Positions 35,481 to 47,398 of a DNA stretch of 64,000 nucleotides are shown piece by piece. Where the stretch lies: the NCBI GenBank assembly GCA_050084985.1, contig JBITNC010000001.1, positions 15,810,001 to 15,874,000 of the forward strand. The letters run 5' to 3'. The notes under the pieces are model-generated. The model was not told the DNA's origin. It searched no databases and saw only the letters and a list, made by a program, of their open reading frames with translations. The translations under genes and the position numbers were made by a program. The stretch comes from Nageia nagi. Taxonomy: Eukaryota; Pinophyta. Each line of letters opens with the position of its first letter. Position 1 is the first letter of the stretch.

Positions 35481-35850
35481 AAACTCTATCCTCCAACTAA
35501 AATTACATACAAATTATGGGTGTATATCCTTCTTACCACCATCACTTACTGCCCAAATGATCCTTTCATCCTCCACTCAAGGACCAATGCCCACAATTTG
35601 ATATGGAAAAATACCCACAATTTGTATATTTTAGAATATGAAAAAATTACAACTCGCTACATATTATGTCTAATTAGATGGTAAAATGGCTAGTTCATTA
35701 TATGAAAAATCCAATGATATATGTTCAAATCCCACCTGTGTAGACTTTATGTTGATGATTTTATTATATTTTGATTATAAGAACAAGTTATGATTATTGT
35801 TAGTAATATATATGTAATGAAGTTGATGCACAACTAAGTTAGTACTGAAG
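35480..35850 (+). repeat. tRNA-like head of a repeat family (plus-strand copy)
   Basis: Box A-like GATGGTAAAATGGCTAG (about 35678-35694) and box B-like ATGTTCAAATCCC (35721-35733) are about 30 bases apart, as in tRNA-derived elements. The 150 bases before them share long stretches, in reverse orientation, with 60960-61130. In one frame both copies read NLxWKNxHNLYxLE, which shows sequence homology and is not evidence of a gene. Confidence 0.65.
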
Positions 35851-35899
35851 TCCTCTATTTTAATATATATCTATGGAGCAATAGAAATGAAGAAAAAAT

Positions 35900-36385
35900 G
35901 TGGATCTCCAGTCAAATGGTATGCAATTGGATGATCCACAAAATGTGATGAATAAAGTAAGGCACAAATCTCCCTTAAGACCTCCTAAGGAATGGGTCAA
36001 CATTATTCTGAAAGAGAAAGTTAAAACTTCAAAAGAAATTGATATAGTATTGGAGCTAGTAGTTGAGAATAATGAAGTAATAATTAAAATTCTAAAAACC
36101 ATGATTGAACATGAAGAAGATAGACTAAGATATTCCCTATCTAGGAGATACATAGGAATTCGATTAAGTATGGACCTCATTAGTAGATGGAAAATAGAAA
36201 AATGGTACACAAAAAGTTCAATTGAAATAAAAACACTGCCACATGAGTTGATATTATTCAAATTAGAATGTGAAGAAGATAGGCAAACAATGTTAGAATT
36301 AGGCCCCTGGTTCCTAGGAAAAAAGGAACTTATCCTACAGAAATGGCATAAACATTTAGACCTAAAAAAGAGAACTTCAACCTAG
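35900..36385 (+). pseudogene. LINE ORF1, DUF4283 domain
   Basis: A 161-codon open frame. Residues 75-161 carry the DUF4283 landmarks: SRRYIGIRLSMDLISRWKI, then LFKLECEEDRQTMLELGPWF and LGKKELILQKWHKHLDL. After the stop, a zinc-knuckle reading follows at about 36640-36695 (ICK, LDHYMKECPKRK, one stop inside). ORF1 proteins of this class bind LINE RNA. The ORF continues, broken, to the LTR insertion at 36931. Confidence 0.8.
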
Positions 36386-36931
36386 TCCCAATATGTGTTT
36401 CTCTTTTGAATTTTACCAATGATGTTTTGGAGCCCCTGTGTCATTGCAAGAATCATGAAAGGAATAGGATCACTGGTATCAATTGAAAAAGCAACTTGAA
36501 TGAGGGTAAGAATGAATGTAGTATGGTTTCTTGTAAATGTGGACATATCAAAATAACTGAGGAAAAAAATATTTATTGATACTAAAGAAGGTGAGACTTT
36601 TGAATAAGAATAAGTGTATGAAAACCTCCCAATAAGATGTGCAATTGCAATCTGTAAGTAGCTAGATCATTATATGAAGGAATGCCCTAAAAGGAAAATG
36701 GAGAAGACTCAAGACAAAAAAAAGTGGAAGGAACCATCAAAGCACTATAACAAAGAAAAAACTAAATCATCAGGATAATACCAATATGTTGTGAAGAAAA
36801 ACCAACCCCAAGTGAAGCAAAATAATCAAAAGACTAATATTGAATCTAAAATCCTTATGCAATACTTAATGCACTAACTAATAGGGAGGAGGGAGAAGAT
36901 AAACTAATTAATCTAGATGAAGAACCATAAG

Positions 36932-37820
36932 TGTTGCAATGAAAATTGAGCTGGAATGTAGAATAACATAAAATACAATTATTCTTCAATCTTCATTGAA
37001 CCTCAAATTATATAACATAGATAGACATGGTGTAATTGCAAAATGATATTCAATCTTAGTTCAAACTACAATTTGCCCTTAAAAGGGGCTTTTACAAATG
37101 CTATGTGCCAAAATAAAGAGTATTAAATCTTCATTGTTTTGAGTTGCTTGCTTCTTCCCTTGGTATGAGCAACCTGTAAATCCTACACACATGCAAAAGA
37201 CAATAACATCAAAGCATCTATGTATGACAAGTATTAAAATGAAACTAGCATAAAATAATAAAATGTATAAGCTCACAAGATTTTGGCAGCATTACCCTAC
37301 TTCAAAAATGGGTTTAATTCCTCCCCAATTTGCTTTGTATTGGCTAGTATTTATAGATTTTGGATGGGATATTCAAAGGCTGGAAAGAGGAAGTGAAAAG
37401 CCACCGTAGGTCGTAACTGACCCCCTCTATCCACCTCATCTTGGAGAAATGAAGCGTTCCAACTTTCCCTCACCGTTTTGGCTTCTATTCGGCTGTTACA
37501 GAGTCGCCGGTGTTTGGATGTCGAACGTCGGTGACTGGCTCAAAATGCCAGCATTTCAAGGCGAACGTCGGTGACTGGCTCAAAATGTCGGTGTTTCAAG
37601 GTGAACGTCGGTGATTGATTAGCAGTTTTTATAACAATATTGAAATGATTGCCAAATAGTCAATTTTTATCGAAAAGGGGTCATGTGACCACTCGTTTTG
37701 CATGTACTCAATGAGAGCTATACAATAATGAAGTTTTCAAGCTTGTTTGAGGCTTGTATAAAGAGTTATGATTATTTCAATGTTTACTAGTTAAGAAGGG
37801 GACATTTTTAGGTGTCTACA
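36932..37820 (-). repeat. 3' LTR (889 bp) of the 12.1-kb element
   Basis: On its own strand it begins TGTAGACACCTAAAAATG and ends CATTGCAACA. It contains two 40-base tandem units (37522-37561 and 37562-37601), against one in the other LTR. Confidence 0.93.
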
Positions 37821-37834
37821 TTTTGCCCCTTTTT

Positions 37835-40800
37835 GAAATTATCAACCGAAAATATGTGGTTGATGATTTCAAAAATATAAAATGAGAAGCATTATTGCTT
37901 GATTGTTTATTGTTGCTTTTTTATTATATAAGTTTTGACTCAATTTCTTAAATGAATCAAAATTTTGATTTATCAAATTATGATAAAATGTGTTTTCATT
38001 TTACATTTGATGTAGTTTTGAAAATAAATTTGAATATACTTCAGAAGTGACTGTTTTCGGTATGACAATGTGTTGAGCTTGTGTGACAGTTGCATGACAT
38101 TTCTATAATGTCGTTCTGCATGTCTAAGCGCACATGTACCGTATAAGTCCCCCTTAGTATATGAGTTTGATGGTGTTGTCCTTTGTCCCGACAACGGGGT
38201 TTCAAGGTGATCTCCTGTAACAATGATACATCACATTTTATCTCCTTTGATATTTGTAAATGTTAATGATATTTTTAAGAAATATCATTAAAATCTTTTT
38301 CGTATAAAGCTTAAGATCTTTTCAGTAGGATATAATTATAGCTTCTCTAAATCAAAACTTGTTATTTATACATATTTCATCATCTGATGTTGTCATGAGG
38401 ATAGCCCTCGCCATGATTGAATATGATTTTTTTTTTTTTAACTTCTGCAATTGATACATTTTAAAAATGATATTGTAGTACATCAAAACTACACTTGTGT
38501 CAATCTCCATACTATGTGCTGTTTATGGTAGTTGCATGACAAGACTCTAGTTTGTCTCTGCATGCCAAAGCGAGTATGTGATAGGAAGCTTATTTTGTAT
38601 ATACAAGTCATCTTCCATTTTTCTCTGCTTTTGACCCAGCAGAATGGGTTTCATGATGATCTTTTGCATAAGTCTTTTTAGAATCATATTGAGCATAAAC
38701 ATCTTATTTTAGGTTATAGGCAATCCTAATTACCTTAACCATGAGTAGACATATAACTTTCGATTTTCTAATTAACAATGTTTTGAGTACATTTTAAGAG
38801 AGATGTAGCCATGGTCTTACTAAGTGATCATGAGCTTACTATGTGATTGTGGTGCTTTTCTTAGCATTATGACTCCTTTTGAAATGACTAATGACGTCAA
38901 TGATGATGATGATAGACTGTTCAAAAAACTAATGCATATTAGCTAGTGAACAAGTAAGATGAATGTATGAATGATCCTAACCTTATTGTTTCAATCATTT
39001 ATAGGTGAACATAAGGTTTGATTTTAGGTCATGGGAAGTTGTATTTATCCCAGCTATCCAGGTATGATTTCTTGATCTTTGCAATTGAAGTATTTTGAAC
39101 ACACGTTGGTTGTGCACCAAATAGGTACTAAAGGCTTGTTCCCATATATCCTTACATGGGTTTCTTGTGTTTATTCCAAGGAATGTATGGAGCTGAGTCA
39201 AATATATGACATGAAGTGCCCTTTGTGTGCACTAATTTAAATTTTGATTATTATGTTATTACTTTAGAAAGGTAGGTTTTACAAAAACCATTGGAATCAT
39301 GTTTTTTGATGACTAGGGTTTCTTGAATACATATAACAATAAGTGATGACTAAACATGCATAACATGACATATGATTTGAACTATGGAGTTCATGATTCA
39401 TTGTAAGATCATAAACAATAAATGGTGTTTGTCTTATCAAGGATTCATGATGAAATCATTTATGATCGAGTTTGCATGTTTATCTTCTTTTTTTTTTGAC
39501 TCATTCCCATGAGTACATATATGTGATGTATGAATATGATGAATGGTTGACACTTGTATGTAATCACATACGATTTTTTCATAAACGTAAATGCATATAT
39601 GATACATGATGTGGTGAGCAAACATAGTCATGTATCCTTAGAAGATACAAACAAACTAATATGTTATCATTGTAGACTTATACAAATACCACTAGACTCA
39701 TAAATATACTTGAGGTTAGTAAGTGGTTAAGTCAAGACTCATACACTTGAGTTTATCAACTTATGTATGAATATTTTAAATCTTGATTTTGTTGGTTGAT
39801 GGTAGAGGCAAATGATTTGCTTTGGGTCATGGACAATCATAGTTGCCCCAAATTATGATCAAACATAAAATTTTTGAATTTTCGCAATCAAAGTATTTTG
39901 AAAATAAGTTCTACATTTTACTAAGTACTCATGCTTGTCTACAACACGCTATTTTATGGAACACTGTATTCCATAGGCTCTATGCCATTAGCATGTATGT
40001 GACATGGAGTCCTTTCAAAGTAGATAACATTTTAATGTTTGATAATTCTGCTATTTGCCCCAGCAGAATGGGTTTCATGATCATTTCTTGCGAAAATAAT
40101 TAGAAATATGTTTTTCCATGATTGAGGTTTTTTGTTGAACATGACTTGAAAACAAGACAAATGCATTCTACTTTATTTATTGAGATGATGATACAAACTC
40201 AAGTTTACTACAAGGATCAACATAATGATAGATGATTGTATTATGTATTTTATTATTCATTCTTAAGACATTTTAAAGCATGATTATTAGACTTTAATCA
40301 TGAATGTACTTTGATGTGCCACACATTGATGGTGTATCTCAAGATTGAATAAGTTTTTCGATTATTGTTATTAGTTTTATTATTATTTCAATCATCGATG
40401 TTGATTTGGATATTATTAAATATCTAAAAATTTAAGGATAATGATTTGAAAAATTGCAGTATTAGATTGTATCATTTATCAGGTTTGTCTACTAATACTT
40501 TTTATTTTATGATAACATGTACCAAAGAATATGGAACAAGATGTAGCACACATTCAATTTATGGGTAGATGATAATGAATGGAAAGGGAATAAGAACATC
40601 GACTTCCAATTCAAAGGGAAGAGCAATTTCTTACTCTTGATCCCAAGGAATGATGGAAGCTTTTTAACGATGTTCTAAGGGGTTGAAATGGATGGGATAT
40701 GATAGGAAAAGAACATTGACTTCCAATTCAATGGGGAGAACAATTTCTTATTCTCGATCCCAAAGAATAATAGAAGCTATAAAATTTAACAATGTTCTAG

Positions 40801-42168
40801 GGTTGACTTTTATCAATCTACTACGGGCAATTTCTTGCTTAGATAAGAATAGAAGCAAAAGGTTTTAACAACAACAATGTTGACTCCCATATTAATGGGG
40901 AGAGCAATTACTCGCTCTTTTTCCCAAATAATATGGAAGCACCTCCAATTTAATAATCAATAAAGATGGATTAGGAAATATATGGATGTTGGATAATAAA
41001 ATATGAAAGTTGGTATAGTATAATGTGTATGGGGTGGTGGTGGATGTTAATATGAAAATAGTATAACAAATGAATAGACATAGGATGTATTGAGTATTTA
41101 GAGAGATAAACTAATCAACTCATCAAGGCATTGATAAACATAAGTGTAATATTAATTACTATGTAATAATAAATAGTATGGGATGATGAAGAAATGTAAT
41201 GATCATAATATTCAAGTTGACCATATTAACCAATCACCATTAGATTTTTTCTTCTTTAGATGATATAAAACAAAGTCATGATGTTCTCAAAATTATCATA
41301 GACTCATGTGTGTGCAATGAGGTTTATTTCCATCTCTAGACAATCTCAAACTAAATGTCACAAAAGCATAAAATATATAAGCTAGTTCATCCATATGAAA
41401 CGTACAGAGGTCCATAGGAAAGAAGGTCGCTAACCAATATGGACATGTCGCCACTCGTAAGGTATGCCCCATTGCCAGATAGGCGTCCATAGCCCCGATG
41501 AGGATTAACCCCTCGATCTCGCTATATCCCAAGAATCATTGTAGCAATTTTCTCTTTTTTTTTATCTCTCTTTTCTTTTTTTTTTATAAAACTATCAAAT
41601 GATTCTTGGGTTCGAGATGAAGCGAATAATAGGATGAACATGTAATACTTTCGCTAGAAATCATGCTCTTGTAACACCTCATTCTTGACTGTTTTAAGAT
41701 TATTTAAATGTGAAAATGTGTATGAGTCCGTAATAACCCTAAGTGTATTATAATCATGTTTGTTTATCATCCAAAGTTTCAAGAATTTCATGATGAAGGT
41801 TGGTAAAGTCAATAAGAATATTAATTTCATAAACTATCTCTTTTACAATAAGTATTAAACATATTTGCATAATGGTATGGAAGTGATCATGGATAATGTA
41901 TAGTATATATGCCTTGATGAATTGTTAGAATATAATCTAATACTCAAATATTCCAACATAATGGGGGATGAATATGAGGTGGAAAAAGGGGAAGACATGG
42001 AAATGCAATAAACATATTATAACCTGTTTGATATGATCATTTTAGTTTTTAATCATATTTTGATGTTTGTGTGATTTCTAAATCATGTTTTGATGATAAT
42101 TTTTTTTTTTTTTTTTTTTTTGATGGAGGGCAACTGCCCCAATGTGATCTATGTAAAACATGAGGAGA
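37835..42168 (-). other. 4.3-kb non-coding 3' region of the 12.1-kb element with diverged internal repeats
   Basis: There is no pol motif and no long ORF. Diverged repeats are visible. CCAGCAGAATGGGTTTCATGAT occurs near 38637 and 40059, with a weaker relative near 38195. A block with TTGACTCCCAATTCAATGGGG-type words recurs at about 40595, 40718 and 40878. On the element's strand an A22 tract (42121-42100) lies 48 bases after the ORF stop. Between the two lies a twice-occurring GGGC/GACRACTGCCCCAATGTG (42127-42144, 42184-42202). Confidence 0.7.
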
Positions 42169-45100
42169 TCAAAAGTAAGATGGGGGACGACTGCCCCAAT
42201 GTGCATGATGTGACGGAGATTGAATATCCTTATGCAAATAACACAATTCATCATTGTTTAATTGTGTGGAATGTATGTATGTATTTTGTAGATGATGTAA
42301 ATTGTTATCTATTAATAAAGGTATATCTACTTCAAATCGTCTATCATCCATCAAATCATGAAGGGTATGATTTAATTGTTGGCAATGTTTAGTATTATGC
42401 CCCAATTGATGATGATAAACATGATGTCCATACTTATCATATTTTATTGACTTAGGCTTTAGGTTTTCTTTCATTATATGATCTACCACCCTCTTAGGTT
42501 GTTTCGATGATTGCATTCCATCAATGTAATCATCTTTGGATTTTAATTCCCATCTCATATCTCTATGATTATGCCTTTGCCTAGCAAAGGTGGATGATGA
42601 TTTCCCCTTTGACTTTTGCATAGGAGGTTTTGTTTTCGATGATTTTGTAATATTATAATGTGAGTATGGATTTTCATCTCTTCGTACACAATGGAGTACT
42701 CCCTCATGAATGTATTTTAGACAACCATGAAATGTAGATGGGACACATTCCATTTCTTGAATCCATGGTCTGCCTAAAAGAATATTATATTGTTCGATGT
42801 TTCCTTCGATGATATATAATGATGTTTGTATCATCTTACATCCAATGGTGATGGGTAACACTATTGATCTTATTGTTGAACATAAGGCATTATTAAATGC
42901 TTTTATTTGTAATGATGGAAAAGAAATATGAGAGAAGGGAAGATTCAATTTGTGATATGCTGATGTAGATATGATATTGACATCTGACCCTTCGTCTATT
43001 AATATCCTCTTAACAATTTTACCATTTACTTTACCGATGACATGGAGAGGTGGATCTAACCCTTGAAGTCCCTTGTTTGATTGTCTCTCATGGTCATAAA
43101 AAGAAATTATAGGCTGATGTATCAATGGAGGAACTTGCATTTTGGATTTTTTATTATATGATATATCAATTTGTTTTTCTTGTATGTTTTGAGTTCCAGT
43201 ATCAACTCCAACTATTCTTATAATAGGTTGATTACTTGGATTCCAGGTGTGTATCACTTGACTGTAATTAGGTACAGTAGATACTGTATTTACTTGATAT
43301 GAAAGAAGTGAGTCTTGATAATTTTTTAAATTTTGATTTGAAATAGAAGTATGGTCTTCAACTTCCAAGTTATTATCTTTGATTGAATTTTGCGTTCTAT
43401 TTCTCAATGCTAAACAATTTTTTGTACTATGACCTCTTTGATGGTGATAATTACAATACTCATTTTTGTTATATTTTTCTTTCCTCGTAATTTTTATTTC
43501 ACCGTATTCAATCTTGACCTTCTCAATTATAACTGCGTGAGCAATAACTTCTTCGAGAGTATTATATCGTTGGATTTGTAATATACTAGCTATAGGCCTT
43601 AAACAATTTTGACTAAATAATTTAACTAACTCCTCCTGAGGTAAGGTATAGGGCATGCGATAGAGTATATCCCTCCATCGTGAAACAAAGTCAACAATTG
43701 ATTCATTCTGAGATTGTTTTAGTTCCACAAGATCTGTAATAGAAGATTCCTCTTTGATATAAATCCTAAAATGTTGTAAGAACAAGTCTGCTAATTGAGT
43801 AAATGAATAAATACTATATCGTGGTAAATTATTATACCATTCCAAGGCTTGGGATGCAAGCGTCATGGGAAACAAACATAGCATCAAGTCCTCATTGTTA
43901 GAAATGAGGTAATTTGAAAACTTAAACCACCTTAAATGTTCCTTAGGATCCTCATTTCCTGTAAAAGGAATTATCTTAGGCATTTCAAAGTTGTAAGGTA
44001 ATTTCTTCTTAGGGACACTTGGATGGATGGGTTCGTTGTAAATATTATCATATGTTAACTTCTGGAACCTTGATATGTTCATTTCTTTATTCATGAAATC
44101 CTTCATGAAATCTTCTAATTCTTTATCTGTCCAACTACCCTGAGGATGTTTTCGGTATCTTCTATGATTGGTGTTTCTTTTTGACTTTAGGTCTAAATTA
44201 TAAGATTCATCATTAGAAGAAGATCTTGACAACAATGATGAAGATGATAATGATGGAAGATTAGAAGGTAAAGGATGCTCTTGCATTGAATTTCTAAGAG
44301 TTGTAGATGGTTGTACTTTATTTTGTTGAGACTTCTCATGAAGTAACCAACTATCTCGAACTTCTTGTTTTACCTTATCAAAAATTTGTCGTTGTTTGTC
44401 AAGCTCTTGCTTTTCTTTTTCTTTGAGTTCTATATTCTTTTCCTTAAGTTTGGCTTCCTCTTTTAACTTACTTTGAACATCTTCACATCTTTTACTAAAG
44501 TTTATAGTTTCTTCACAATCTCTCTCTATGTGTTTTCTCTTTGCCTCTAACTCCGCAAAAGAGGGTATCTCTCCTACCCTGAATTGTTTAGCTAAAGCTT
44601 TTCTACATTTTTCTTGCAATGAGGGTTTTTCACGAGAGTAAGGATCATAGAATAATTTGTTTGAGATCTTACATTGAGGAGTTGTTTGTGAAGTTCTTAC
44701 TGAATACAAGGTCATCCTATCAGAATCTTCCATACAAGACCTAGCCCTATGAAGTGTTTTTTGATAGGTGGGGTTAATTATCCTAGCTTGTGAAGAGGGG
44801 CTTTGAGGTTGATAATCTAAGCTCTCAAGAGGCAATTCTCTTTGTTGATTAGAGTAAGAGTCTTGATATCTCCTTACTTGGTAATTAAGTGGTGATGATA
44901 ATTGCGCCCAAGCTTGACTCTTTTGGTTGGCATGAGCTTTTACATCATGCTTTTGTCTTATCTCTTCTTGCCTCATTTTGTTGAAGAATCTCCCATGTTG
45001 GTTGTGAGAAATACATGCTTGTTGTTGTTTATAGGATTCCCTTTGCAAAATATTCTTAACTTTTTCATCATAGAAAATATTCCTAAGTAATTTATTTGTT

Positions 45101-46092
45101 GTAGGGCTATCTTGTTTATCACATTCCCCATTTTTCATCAAGCTAGTTTGATATTTCAAAGGTATTTTTAGTGGGTTTGAACAACATTCATCCTCATAAA
45201 ACTTTGTACCATCATCATGATGTGTTATTTCCCCACATGGATGTTCATTCCTAAACTCATGTGTGTTAGCTTTGGAAATTTTATTTTTATATTTTTCATT
45301 TCTTTGTGATTGAAATTCTTGAGATTCAATAATACAATCTATGGATTTTGTAATTCTTATGTGAGGCTCTTCAATTTCTACTTGTGATGAGAATGAACAA
45401 GTTTCATCCTTGCACTCAAGAATATCATGAGATTCATGGGAATCAATAGAAGGTCTTGTAGCCTCAAGAAGGGGAGGAGAATGAAATTGCAATTCTGAAG
45501 AATGCTCTGAAGGATCCTCAAGATTCATGTCAAACTCCTCTTCTTTAATATCATATTCCTCCCAAGGTGGGGGTGAAGACATCCAAGTATCTAACTCTAG
45601 GAGGTCATATGATTTAGCATAGGATGTTGCATCAAGGACTTTGGCATTAATACTCGATTCATCCCTTAGCAAATTGGATTCATTAGGTTTGATAGTCTCG
45701 AAAGGAGATGCATCACAAGATTTTAATTTGATGAGATGTGTCGATGAGTTTTCAATCTTTATGATGGGCTCATTATTTTTAGTGTCAAACTCATCCCATG
45801 ATGAGGGCGAAGGAATGGAAGAACTATACTCTAGCTCTTCATGGGATCTAACAAGGCTTTCTGAGGATTGAAGAAGAGGTATGGTACATTGTTCTTTCTT
45901 TGCTAAGTATGCTAAAAGCTTTTCAATGTCAACATAAAAATCATTCTTCACGACCTTTGAAGTAGAATAAGTGTCTAAGGTTGACTTGGCAATATGTGAA
46001 CATAGTCTTTGTATTTTTGGTTTTACTTTGATAGGAAAAGGCACATAATTTAAAAGTGCAACCAAGACGAACCTCATAATGATAAAATTCAA
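42169..46092 (-). CDS. 1307-residue gag-protease polyprotein of the 12.1-kb element
   Basis: This is an unbroken ORF. Residues 1-700 are a hydrophilic, Ser/Glu-rich extension of unknown role. It contains a duplicated segment (about 87-140 and 164-217, each with W-D/E-E-F/Y-D) and a charged coiled-coil stretch (about 515-590). Residues 705-870 form a retrotransposon gag domain (LASQALEWYNNLP, FTQLADLFLQHF, SIVDFVSRWRDIL). A zinc-knuckle-like YCNYHHQRGHSTKNC ends at 893. The protease has LIDEGSDVNIIS at 1031-1042, with Glu where Ser/Thr normally follows the active Asp, and LLGRPW at 1105-1110. A second knuckle-like repeat (HHVYHHQLGHNTKHC, 1223-1237, first Cys lost) lies after the protease. Gag would assemble particles and the protease would mature them. 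Polymerase functions are absent and must come in trans. The protease region resembles that of Tat/Ogre-type gypsy elements. Confidence 0.88.
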   Translation of the reverse strand: MNFIIMRFVLVALLNYVPFPIKVKPKIQRLCSHIAKSTLDTYSTSKVVKNDFYVDIEKLLAYLAKKEQCTIPLLQSSESLVRSHEELEYSSSIPSPSSWDEFDTKNNEPIIKIENSSTHLIKLKSCDASPFETIKPNESNLLRDESSINAKVLDATSYAKSYDLLELDTWMSSPPPWEEYDIKEEEFDMNLEDPSEHSSELQFHSPPLLEATRPSIDSHESHDILECKDETCSFSSQVEIEEPHIRITKSIDCIIESQEFQSQRNEKYKNKISKANTHEFRNEHPCGEITHHDDGTKFYEDECCSNPLKIPLKYQTSLMKNGECDKQDSPTTNKLLRNIFYDEKVKNILQRESYKQQQACISHNQHGRFFNKMRQEEIRQKHDVKAHANQKSQAWAQLSSPLNYQVRRYQDSYSNQQRELPLESLDYQPQSPSSQARIINPTYQKTLHRARSCMEDSDRMTLYSVRTSQTTPQCKISNKLFYDPYSREKPSLQEKCRKALAKQFRVGEIPSFAELEAKRKHIERDCEETINFSKRCEDVQSKLKEEAKLKEKNIELKEKEKQELDKQRQIFDKVKQEVRDSWLLHEKSQQNKVQPSTTLRNSMQEHPLPSNLPSLSSSSLLSRSSSNDESYNLDLKSKRNTNHRRYRKHPQGSWTDKELEDFMKDFMNKEMNISRFQKLTYDNIYNEPIHPSVPKKKLPYNFEMPKIIPFTGNEDPKEHLRWFKFSNYLISNNEDLMLCLFPMTLASQALEWYNNLPRYSIYSFTQLADLFLQHFRIYIKEESSITDLVELKQSQNESIVDFVSRWRDILYRMPYTLPQEELVKLFSQNCLRPIASILQIQRYNTLEEVIAHAVIIEKVKIEYGEIKITRKEKYNKNEYCNYHHQRGHSTKNCLALRNRTQNSIKDNNLEVEDHTSISNQNLKNYQDSLLSYQVNTVSTVPNYSQVIHTWNPSNQPIIRIVGVDTGTQNIQEKQIDISYNKKSKMQVPPLIHQPIISFYDHERQSNKGLQGLDPPLHVIGKVNGKIVKRILIDEGSDVNIISTSAYHKLNLPFSHISFPSLQIKAFNNALCSTIRSIVLPITIGCKMIQTSLYIIEGNIEQYNILLGRPWIQEMECVPSTFHGCLKYIHEGVLHCVRRDENPYSHYNITKSSKTKPPMQKSKGKSSSTFARQRHNHRDMRWELKSKDDYIDGMQSSKQPKRVVDHIMKENLKPKSIKYDKYGHHVYHHQLGHNTKHCQQLNHTLHDLMDDRRFEVDIPLLIDNNLHHLQNTYIHSTQLNNDELCYLHKDIQSPSHHAHWGSRPPSYF

Positions 46093-47398
46093 AGGCCTTT
46101 TAATTGTTCTCTACAAATTCAAAATTTGCATGGATCTAGAGTAACTGACACATGCCTATGTTTCTATTTGTTACAGAGGGGGTTCACAGTAAAAAACTTA
46201 AATAAAATCAACTTTTAGTCATCTTTTAAACCTATTCCTTTGTATGACCTATTATATCATTCCAACATGTCAATTCAATTTTTGAACACATAAACAAACA
46301 TCGTAAAAGAAGTTTTATTTTTACCTTTTATATTATGTTTTCGAGAAAACAATTTGATGCACAAACATCCTATATGCAAGCTTACTTTTAACGATGTGAT
46401 TATCTTTTTTAAGTTTTCACATATTTTTAATGTTTGAGTTAAATGAATGATATGAGTTGTTAATTTTAGTCTTTTAATTTTTCTAATTTGTTTTGACTAG
46501 TCAAGTGTTAAACAAGGTAGGTGGGGTAATTCTAAGTAATATTCACAAGTTTCTATGGCTCTTGGCTTGGTTCTAAAAGAGTCTCCTTTTTTGACTCCTA
46601 CCTAAAGGAGAGTCACCTTGGTCATTACCTCCAAGCGTAACTGGCTCTATGGCTTCAAGTGTGTGATGTTGGTGGGTACAAAGAAGTAAGAATTAACGGT
46701 TGGTAGTGACATCCAACTCGTTAATGTTCAATTATTCCTTTAAGGCCTTATGAAATGCAATTTAAACAAGTAAGATGCAATTATGCATACTACCCTCCCC
46801 AACATTCATGTCCATTCATTTATCTTATCTTAATGTGACACAATCAGAAGTTTATTATAAGATGGATCTTGACCTTAATAAACCCTGTTGTTCTTTTTTA
46901 ATTATAATGTGGTTCATTATCCAACCTCTTAGTAATGTTCATTAACCCCTTCCAGCTGTGGAAGTATTATGTGTAGATAAATTAATTAAATGTGGTTCAA
47001 TTATTCCTCCAAGGGTCACATCCCTTCGACCTCCAATGGAGTGGTAAGGGCAGACCTCTTCAAGAGTGTTAATGTGAAGTAAATTTTCAAATAAAAATAT
47101 GCATAAATTTTACCTCTTCCACTTAACTTATTTCTGATCACTTAAGATCACTCGAAGCGCAAAAGTGAGAGCAAACTTTGTCAAGTGGAAGTACTTAGTG
47201 TGTTCGAATCCACCCAATTCATTAACCCTTTAATGTGATTTGTACTATCCAAAACCCCAATTTATTTTCCTTAAGTTCATTCCAAATTAAGTGTGATCCA
47301 TTTACCTCTTCCAATTGTGGAAGTATTATATGTAGTAAATTGCCTCCTCTTACTAGTAAGAGGTCATTATGTGTAGATAAATTACCCAATTAATGATA

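Noticed and set aside
35678-35733. Possible tRNA gene
   Set aside because: Box A and box B are present but no cloverleaf with paired acceptor and anticodon stems could be drawn. A second copy in a repeat shows it is a tRNA-like repeat module.
35860-36261. A 133-codon minus-strand frame
   Set aside because: Antisense shadow of the DUF4283 ORF1 on the plus strand.
37522-37601. CRISPR-like short repeats
   Set aside because: Only two adjacent 40-base units without spacers, inside a plant LTR. This is a minisatellite.
47136-47215. Box B-like GTTCGAATCC at 47202-47211 as a SINE or tRNA
   Set aside because: No box A at a suitable distance, no tail and no flanking duplication. It lies within the repeated leader of the 12-kb element.
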